From contig JAURNF010000141.1 of assembly GCA_030830285.1 (NCBI GenBank), forward strand, positions 1-11,750: DNA of 11,750 bases, given 5' to 3'. The notes beneath the pieces were generated by a model, which worked only from the letters and a program-made list of their open reading frames with translations, was not told the origin of the DNA and did no database searches. The position numbers and the translations under genes are program-made. The DNA comes from Candidatus Kapaibacterium sp. GTDB lineage: Bacteria; Bacteroidota; Ignavibacteria; Kapaibacteriales; Kapaibacteriaceae. Of this stretch, positions 6,959 through 11,750 are shown one piece after another (within the stretch, counting starts at the first letter, position 1; each line of letters starts with the position of its first letter).

Positions 6959-6967
6959 TTATCCACA
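6959..6967 (+). promoter_or_regulatory. DnaA-box-like 9-mer TTATCCACA
   Basis: The 9-mer matches the bacterial DnaA box consensus TTATnCACA exactly. It lies at the expected transcription start of the icmF operon, 5 bases after the candidate -7 element. It is a single copy with no second box or AT-rich unwinding element nearby, so this is not an origin. Regulation by DnaA or a chance match are both possible. Confidence 0.3.
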
Positions 6968-6984
6968 TCGACCTCAGTTGGAAC

Positions 6985-8388
6985 ATGGAATCACCGACAC
7001 CGTACTCACCCGCCAACAAGGTTCGCATTGTCACCGCAGCATCGTTGTTCGACGGACACGACGCAGCGATCAATGTGATGCGCCGAATCATTCAGGCTAC
7101 CGGTTGCGAGGTCATCCACCTCGGACACAACCGCTCGGTTAAGGAAGTTGTAGACTGTGCAGTCCAGGAAGACGCTCAAGCCATAGCTATGACGTCATAC
7201 CAGGGCGGCCACGTCGAGTACCTTACCTACATGCGCCAGCTCCTCGACGAGCGTGGTGCGCACCACATCAAGATCTTCGCTGGTGGAGGAGGAACGATTC
7301 TCCCAACAGAAATCGAGCAGCTTCACGCCAATGGAGTTACCCGTGTCTACTCGCCAGATGATGGTCGGGCGATGGGCCTTCAAGGCATGATCAACGACGT
7401 TGTTGAGCGTTCGGACTACGTGCCGCCGGTCACTGATGCGCTTGCCGAGAAAGTTCTGGCACGTGACCCAATAGCAATTGCCCAGGCAATATCCTGCGCT
7501 GAGCGCGGTGAGCGCTCTTCGATTGCCTTTGTCGAAGGTGCAAAGCGTGCACCGGTGCTTGGAATCACAGGAACGGGCGGTGCAGGAAAGTCATCCCTCA
7601 CCGATGAAATCGTCCGTCGATTCTTGCTCGACCACCCAGACAAGACCATCGCAGTTGTGAGCGTCGATCCATCGAAGCGTAAAACAGGCGGAGCGCTCCT
7701 CGGCGACCGTATTCGCATGAACTCGGTGAGCGACGAACGCGTATACATGCGCTCGTTTGCGACACGCGAGTCAAACGTTGCAATCAACCCGCACGTGCGT
7801 GATGCGATCTCGATTCTGTCGTACGCTAAGTACGATCTCATCATCGTTGAAACGGCAGGTATCGGTCAGAGCGATTCACAAATCACTGACGTATCAGATG
7901 TGTCGATGTATGTGATGACGCCTGAGTACGGTGCAGCAACGCAGCTTGAGAAGATCGACATGATCGACTATGCCGACATCATCGCACTCAACAAGTTTGA
8001 CAAGCGTGGCGCACTTGATGCACTTCGCGACGTCCGTAAGCAGTATCAGCGCAGTCGACAGCTCTTCTCGCAGAGCATCGACACCATGCCGGTGTACGGG
8101 ACAATTGCGTCGCAGTTCAATGATCCTGGGGCGAACACACTGTATCGCGCGTTGAATGACTTGCTTATCGAGCGTTGCTCGTTGAACTGGACATCGTCGT
8201 ACCAGATCACGGACGAAATGAGTGAGAAGATCTACATCATTCCACCTGATCGCACGCGGTATTTGGCCGAGATCGTTGAGAACAACAAGCGCTACGACGC
8301 TTTCGTTGTCCAGCAGGCAGAACTCGCGCGGTCAATCTGGCGCATACAAGGCGCGATTGATCAACTCGCACAAGTGGATGAACATTAA
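6985..8388 (+). CDS. icmF: IcmF N-terminal half: B12-binding domain plus MeaB-type GTPase (separate subunit)
   Basis: The 467-residue product corresponds to the first half of fused isobutyryl-CoA mutase. Residues about 11-145 are the cobalamin-binding Rossmann domain: D23-G-H25-D with His25 as lower axial ligand, T-S-Y-Q-G-G-H (70-76) and F-A-G-G-G-G-T (98-104). Residues about 185-410 are a MeaB/ArgK-type G-protein chaperone: Walker A G-T-G-G-A-G-K-S (196-203), a D-P-S segment at 228-230, E-T-A-G-I-G-Q-S-D (289-297) and guanine-specific N-K-F-D (336-339). The GTPase gates loading and repair of adenosylcobalamin. The ATG at 6985 aligns with the start of known IcmF proteins; an upstream in-frame ATG at 6886 would add 33 non-conserved residues through the promoter region. 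The protein stops with TAA at 8386-8388 in the linker helix region, where other IcmFs continue into the mutase. The frame stays in phase with the next gene. Confidence 0.92.
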   Translation: MESPTPYSPANKVRIVTAASLFDGHDAAINVMRRIIQATGCEVIHLGHNRSVKEVVDCAVQEDAQAIAMTSYQGGHVEYLTYMRQLLDERGAHHIKIFAGGGGTILPTEIEQLHANGVTRVYSPDDGRAMGLQGMINDVVERSDYVPPVTDALAEKVLARDPIAIAQAISCAERGERSSIAFVEGAKRAPVLGITGTGGAGKSSLTDEIVRRFLLDHPDKTIAVVSVDPSKRKTGGALLGDRIRMNSVSDERVYMRSFATRESNVAINPHVRDAISILSYAKYDLIIVETAGIGQSDSQITDVSDVSMYVMTPEYGAATQLEKIDMIDYADIIALNKFDKRGALDALRDVRKQYQRSRQLFSQSIDTMPVYGTIASQFNDPGANTLYRALNDLLIERCSLNWTSSYQITDEMSEKIYIIPPDRTRYLAEIVENNKRYDAFVVQQAELARSIWRIQGAIDQLAQVDEH

Positions 8389-8400
8389 CACAGCAATCCA

Positions 8401-10428
8401 ATGAGCACAACAACGCAATCGACATCCACCAAGGACCAACGTGCAGATGCTGCAACGCCTGCTTCAGCGATAGCAACGCTGGAACAGCGCAAGGCAGATC
8501 TTGAGGCGCAACTTCATCATGAGATTCGCGCGTTGCTCGCCTCGTGGGAAGACAAAAAGAAGTCGTACCAAGGTGACTATTACAGCTACACTGTGCGCGA
8601 TAAAGAGATTCGCGTAGCAAATCACACCGAATCACTTGCACATACGCGCGTTCCAAAGATTTCTCTTCCTGCGTTTCAAGACTGGGGAGAGATAGTTCGC
8701 TGGTGTATGCAAGAGAACGTACCTGGTGAGTTTCCGTATACAGCCGGCGTGTATCCGTTCAAGCGGACGAATGAGGATCCAACACGCATGTTTGCTGGCG
8801 AGGGTGGACCCGAGCGCACGAACAAGCGCTTCCACTATTTGTCGAAGGGCATGCCCGCAGCTCGTTTGTCTACTGCCTTTGATAGCGTCACGCTCTACGG
8901 TGAAGATCCTGACTACCGTCCTGACATCTACGGCAAGATTGGCAACTCCGGTGTGAGCATTGCCTCGCTCGACGATGCAAAGAAGCTGTACTCAGGGTTC
9001 GATCTCTGCAATCCAACAACATCGGTATCGATGACCATCAACGGTCCAGCTCCAATGCTGTTGGCGTTCTTCATGAATGCTGCAATTGATCAGGAATGTG
9101 AGAAGGAAATCATTCGTCGTGGCATGGAGGATGAGATTCGCGCGAAGGTCGACGCCATCTATCGTGAGCGAGGTATCGCGCGTCCAGTGTACCGTCACGG
9201 AGATGGTACTACCGACCTACCTGATGGTAACAACGGACTCGGTTTGATGCTGCTGGGTGTAACGGGAGATCAGGTTCTACCACCTGATATCTACGACGAG
9301 TGTAAGCAGCGTGCGCTACAACAAGTGCGTGGCACGGTGCAGGCCGACATCCTCAAGGAAGATCAAGCACAGAACACCTGCATCTTCTCGACAGAGTTCG
9401 CGCTCCGCATGATGGGTGACGTGCAAGAGTACTTCATCAACAAAGGTGTGCGCAACTTCTACTCGGTATCGATCTCTGGCTATCACATAGCCGAGGCTGG
9501 TGCAAACCCTATCACGCAGCTCGCGTTCACGCTTTCAAACGGATTCACGTTCGTAGAGTACTACCTCTCGCGAGGTATGAACATCAATGACTTTGCTCCT
9601 AACCTCTCGTTCTTCTTCTCGAATGGCGTTGATCCTGAGTATAGCGTCATCGGACGTGTAGCACGAAAGATCTGGTCGAAGGCCATAAAGAACATGTATG
9701 GTGGCAACGAACGCTCTCAGATGTTGAAGTATCACATCCAAACATCTGGTCGCTCACTTCATGCACAGGAGATCGACTTCAACGACATTCGCACAACGCT
9801 GCAAGCGTTGTATGCGATCTATGACAACTGTAACTCGCTGCACACCAACGCATACGACGAGGCCATCACAACGCCGACGGAAGAAAGTGTGCGTCGTGCA
9901 GTTGCAATTCAGTTGATCATCAATCGTGAGTTGGGGTTAGCGAAGAACGAGAACCCACTGCAGGGTTCGTTTATCATTGAAGAGCTCACCGACTTGGTTG
10001 AAGAAGCGGTGTACACAGAGTTCAAGCGTATCTCCGATCGTGGTGGTGTGCTTGGAGCAATGGAGAACATGTACCAGCGCAACAAGATCCAGGAAGAGTC
10101 GCTGTACTACGAAACGCTCAAGCACACTGGTGAGTATCCAATCATCGGTGTAAACACCTTTTTGTCATCGAAGGGGTCGCCAACTGTGATTCCACAGGAA
10201 GTGATCCGATCGACAACAGACGAGAAGGAGCAGCAGATCACCAACGTGCGTTCTGTCCAACAGCGAAGTGGTGAAGCAACAACACGCGCATTGGATGAAC
10301 TGCGCGCCACTGCAATTCGTAATGGCAACATCTTCGACGCGTTGATGGAAGCCGCAAAGGTTTGCTCGTTGGGACAAATGACGAATGCCTTGTACGAAGT
10401 TGGTGGACAGTACCGTCGAACCATGTAA
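8401..10428 (+). CDS. icmF: IcmF C-terminal half: adenosylcobalamin-dependent isobutyryl-CoA mutase catalytic subunit
   Basis: The 675-residue protein is the acyl-CoA mutase (TIM-barrel) half of IcmF. With the upstream B12/GTPase subunit it should interconvert isobutyryl-CoA and n-butyryl-CoA. The N-terminus (about 1-24) is Ser/Thr-rich and non-conserved; a helical linker runs to about 60, and the conserved barrel starts near 85 (R-V-P-K-I-S-L-P). Two substrate-reading positions fit an isobutyryl- rather than methylmalonyl-CoA enzyme: Phe131 (T-R-M-F-A-G), where methylmalonyl-CoA mutase has Tyr89, and Gln324 (D-Q-A-Q-N), where it has Arg207. Y361-H362 in S-G-Y-H-I-A-E-A-G carry the active-site His. 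An insertion of about 50 residues lies near 240-290 relative to the Cupriavidus enzyme. It starts 12 bases after the preceding stop, in the same frame, with no clear Shine-Dalgarno, so reinitiation or readthrough is possible. Confidence 0.93.
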   Translation: MSTTTQSTSTKDQRADAATPASAIATLEQRKADLEAQLHHEIRALLASWEDKKKSYQGDYYSYTVRDKEIRVANHTESLAHTRVPKISLPAFQDWGEIVRWCMQENVPGEFPYTAGVYPFKRTNEDPTRMFAGEGGPERTNKRFHYLSKGMPAARLSTAFDSVTLYGEDPDYRPDIYGKIGNSGVSIASLDDAKKLYSGFDLCNPTTSVSMTINGPAPMLLAFFMNAAIDQECEKEIIRRGMEDEIRAKVDAIYRERGIARPVYRHGDGTTDLPDGNNGLGLMLLGVTGDQVLPPDIYDECKQRALQQVRGTVQADILKEDQAQNTCIFSTEFALRMMGDVQEYFINKGVRNFYSVSISGYHIAEAGANPITQLAFTLSNGFTFVEYYLSRGMNINDFAPNLSFFFSNGVDPEYSVIGRVARKIWSKAIKNMYGGNERSQMLKYHIQTSGRSLHAQEIDFNDIRTTLQALYAIYDNCNSLHTNAYDEAITTPTEESVRRAVAIQLIINRELGLAKNENPLQGSFIIEELTDLVEEAVYTEFKRISDRGGVLGAMENMYQRNKIQEESLYYETLKHTGEYPIIGVNTFLSSKGSPTVIPQEVIRSTTDEKEQQITNVRSVQQRSGEATTRALDELRATAIRNGNIFDALMEAAKVCSLGQMTNALYEVGGQYRRTM

Positions 10429-10435
10429 GCAACGC

Positions 10436-11380
10436 ATGATTACAATTGAAGACATTCGCGCGGCAGCAGAGCGTATACGTCCCTACGTCCATCGCACGCC
10501 TGTGATAACCTCACGTGCAATTGATGCAATGGTTGGTGCGAAGGTGTACTTCAAGTGTGAGAACCTCCAGAAGGTCGGGGCATTCAAGGCGCGTGGCGCC
10601 TGCAATGCCGTACTACAGCTTGATGAAGCAACCGCACAGCGAGGAGTTATCACGCACTCGTCGGGCAACCATGCGCAGGCCCTTGCTTATGCTGCCGGAC
10701 TGCGAGGAATTCCCTGCACGATCGTCATGCCCTCGTCGGCACCAGAGGTGAAGCGACGTGCAGTTGAAGAGTACGGATCCACTATCGTTACCTGTGAGCC
10801 AACGCTTGCATCCCGTCTGGCAACCCTCAACGATCTTGTAGACAAGACCGGTGCCCATGTGGTGCCGCCCTATGATGATGCACGCGTCATTGCCGGACAA
10901 GGCACGGCCGCAATGGAGTTTATCGAGGATCAGCCCGGACTCGATGTGATGATGGCCCCCGTAGGTGGTGGAGGGCTCATGAGCGGTACGGCCATTGCCA
11001 CCCGTGCCTTAGCGCCATATGCGACCCTGTATGGAGCCGAACCAGACATCGATTCAGACGCCAAGCGATCCCTCGAAACTGGGGTTATCCAGCCCCCTCC
11101 CCAAAACTTGTCCATAGCAGACGGACTCCGGACCTCGCTCGGCGAGGTGCCATTTGCGGAACTACGGCATCACCACGTACAAATCGTCACAGCGAGCGAA
11201 GAATCCATACTTGAGGCCATGATTGTGCTCATGGAGCGGCTCAAGGTTGTTGTTGAGCCCAGTGCAGCCGTGACCCTTGCAAGCTTGCTTGAGCGTCCGG
11301 AACTCGTGTCTGGACGGAGGGTTGGGATCATCCTTTGTGGTGGAAACCTGGATCTTCGGACGTGGTTGAAGCCTTCATAA
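10436..11380 (+). CDS. PLP-dependent threonine/serine dehydratase or serine racemase-type enzyme
   Basis: The 314-residue fold-type II PLP enzyme has every core motif. Lys51 in G-A-F-K-A-R-G forms the Schiff base. S75-S76-G-N-H holds the Ser that acts as opposite-face base in serine racemase. Gly-rich V-G-G-G-G (176-180) binds phosphate, and C301-G-G-N lies near the pyridine nitrogen, where Ser is also common. Glu202 and Asp208 (A-E-P-D-I-D-S-D) match the divalent metal site of serine racemase. There is no C-terminal ACT domain, so this is not the long, isoleucine-inhibited biosynthetic threonine deaminase. Candidates are threonine ammonia-lyase (2-oxobutanoate plus ammonia), serine racemase/dehydratase or threo-3-hydroxyaspartate ammonia-lyase; sequence alone does not separate them. 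The ATG at 10436 is 7 bases after the mutase stop, consistent with translational coupling; an in-frame ATG at 10385 lies inside the mutase gene and adds 17 residues unlike the family. Confidence 0.88.
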   Translation: MITIEDIRAAAERIRPYVHRTPVITSRAIDAMVGAKVYFKCENLQKVGAFKARGACNAVLQLDEATAQRGVITHSSGNHAQALAYAAGLRGIPCTIVMPSSAPEVKRRAVEEYGSTIVTCEPTLASRLATLNDLVDKTGAHVVPPYDDARVIAGQGTAAMEFIEDQPGLDVMMAPVGGGGLMSGTAIATRALAPYATLYGAEPDIDSDAKRSLETGVIQPPPQNLSIADGLRTSLGEVPFAELRHHHVQIVTASEESILEAMIVLMERLKVVVEPSAAVTLASLLERPELVSGRRVGIILCGGNLDLRTWLKPS

Positions 11381-11403
11381 ACCCGTGCCACGCCCATTTT
11401 CCG

Positions 11404-11411
11404 TACTTTTG
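11404..11411 (+). promoter_or_regulatory. Candidate Bacteroidota-type -7 element (TACTTTTG) for gatB
   Basis: The octamer matches TAnnTTTG exactly and ends 28 bases before the gatB ATG, nearly the same spacing as the candidate before icmF. No TTTG lies at the expected -33 distance. It suggests gatB has its own promoter separate from the icmF operon. Confidence 0.35.
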
Positions 11412-11427
11412 AGGTCATTTTTGACCT
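11412..11427. repeat. Perfect inverted repeat AGGTCA-TTTT-TGACCT upstream of gatB
   Basis: Two 6-base arms flank a 4-base T loop, directly after the candidate -7 element and covering the likely transcription start. It could be an operator or a small leader hairpin. The following bases (AACGGAAG) are not a T-run, so it is not a good intrinsic terminator for the upstream PLP gene on the + strand. Confidence 0.4.
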
Positions 11428-11439
11428 AACGGAAGACAG

Positions 11440-11750
11440 ATGCATTCGGGCTACGAAGCCGTTATCGGACTTGAAGTTCACGCGCAGTTAACCACTGCGT
11501 CGAAGGCGTTTTGTTCCTGTCCAACGGACTTTGGAGCACAACCCAATGTGAACGTCTGTCCCATCTGCCTTGGGCACCCGGGAACACTCCCAGTGCTCAA
11601 CAAGAACCTCGTTGCGTATGCTGTTCGCATGGGCCTTGCAACGAACTGTTCTATCCGTGAACGGTCGACCTTCTCCCGCAAGAACTACTTCTATCCCGAT
11701 CTCCCGAAGGGATATCAGGTAACGCAGTTTGCTGATCCAATCTGCTACCA
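11440..11750 (+). CDS. gatB: Aspartyl/glutamyl-tRNA(Asn/Gln) amidotransferase subunit B, N-terminal part
   Basis: Only the first 103 codons are in the window; the frame is open at the right edge. GatB works in the GatCAB complex, which converts Glu-tRNA(Gln) or Asp-tRNA(Asn) to Gln-tRNA(Gln) or Asn-tRNA(Asn) in the cytoplasm. Family signatures are exact: Y-E-A-V-I-G-L-E-V-H-A-Q-L at 5-17, then a four-cysteine zinc site at Cys25, Cys27, Cys40 and Cys43 in C-S-C-P-T-D-F-G-A and C-P-I-C-L-G-H-P-G-T-L-P, and K-N-Y-F-Y-P-D-L-P-K-G-Y-Q at 81-93. The ATG at 11440 gives the normal N-terminus, and GGA at 11431-11433 is a modest ribosome-binding site. The gene has a candidate promoter of its own and is functionally unrelated to the operon before it. 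Confidence 0.96.
   Translation, partial: MHSGYEAVIGLEVHAQLTTASKAFCSCPTDFGAQPNVNVCPICLGHPGTLPVLNKNLVAYAVRMGLATNCSIRERSTFSRKNYFYPDLPKGYQVTQFADPICY

Noticed and set aside
6886..6984. Longer icmF start at 6886 adding 33 residues
   Set aside because: The extra residues do not resemble IcmF N-termini. They run through the putative promoter, and the ATG at 6985 aligns with the usual start just before the S-P-A-N-K-V-R segment.
8401..10428. Calling the mutase a methylmalonyl-CoA mutase
   Set aside because: The position of the carboxylate-binding Arg is Gln and the paired Tyr is Phe, as in isobutyryl-CoA mutases, and the partner gene is the IcmF-type B12/GTPase half.
10385..10435. Upstream in-frame start of the PLP enzyme inside the mutase gene
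   Set aside because: It adds 17 residues unlike the family and overlaps the mutase C-terminus. The ATG at 10436 gives the normal N-terminus 7 bases after the preceding stop.

Overview
The window is bacterial chromosomal DNA with dense, mostly intact genes. It reads as a member of the Bacteroidota/Chlorobi (FCB) group. One secreted protein ends in a type IX secretion (T9SS) type A sorting domain. A lipoprotein glutaminyl cyclase sits next to an exported protein whose predicted mature N-terminus is Gln. The isobutyryl-CoA mutase carries an internal insertion that I recall from Bacteroidota versions. Two intergenic regions contain exact TAnnTTTG elements, the Bacteroidota-type -7 box. The style of the very long Ig-like exported protein suggests a Kapabacteria/Ignavibacteria-like lineage, but that finer placement is inference.

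Left part (1-5284), envelope genes. A leftward lipoprotein with a LysM-like segment, possibly the N-terminus of an L,D-transpeptidase, runs off the left edge. It diverges from a rightward lipoprotein glutaminyl-peptide cyclotransferase. Downstream on the same strand lie a 1092-residue exported Ig-like protein (start best placed at 1337, behind a GGAGG inside a strong inverted repeat) and a 209-residue T9SS substrate with a Kre9/KNH-like domain.

Middle (5281-6868), leftward pair: a small two-helix DUF2892 membrane protein, then a beta-CASP metallo-beta-lactamase-fold RNA nuclease. The nuclease gene meets the T9SS gene tail to tail, sharing the palindrome CTAG as both stop codons.

Right part (6985-11380), a rightward metabolic operon. 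IcmF, normally one polypeptide (B12-binding domain, MeaB-type GTPase, mutase barrel), is here two genes. Both are complete and in the same frame, separated only by one TAA and four sense codons. A PLP-dependent threonine dehydratase/serine racemase-type enzyme follows after 7 bases. The split mutase would interconvert isobutyryl-CoA and n-butyryl-CoA, with its GTPase managing adenosylcobalamin loading. The window ends in the first 103 codons of gatB (transamidosome subunit), which appears to have its own promoter.

No rRNA, tRNA, IS element, CRISPR array or phage gene was seen. No stretch over 300 bases lacks a gene. The most notable points are the in-frame split of IcmF, the link between the cyclase and the exported protein with N-terminal Gln, and the hairpin covering the start of that exported gene.
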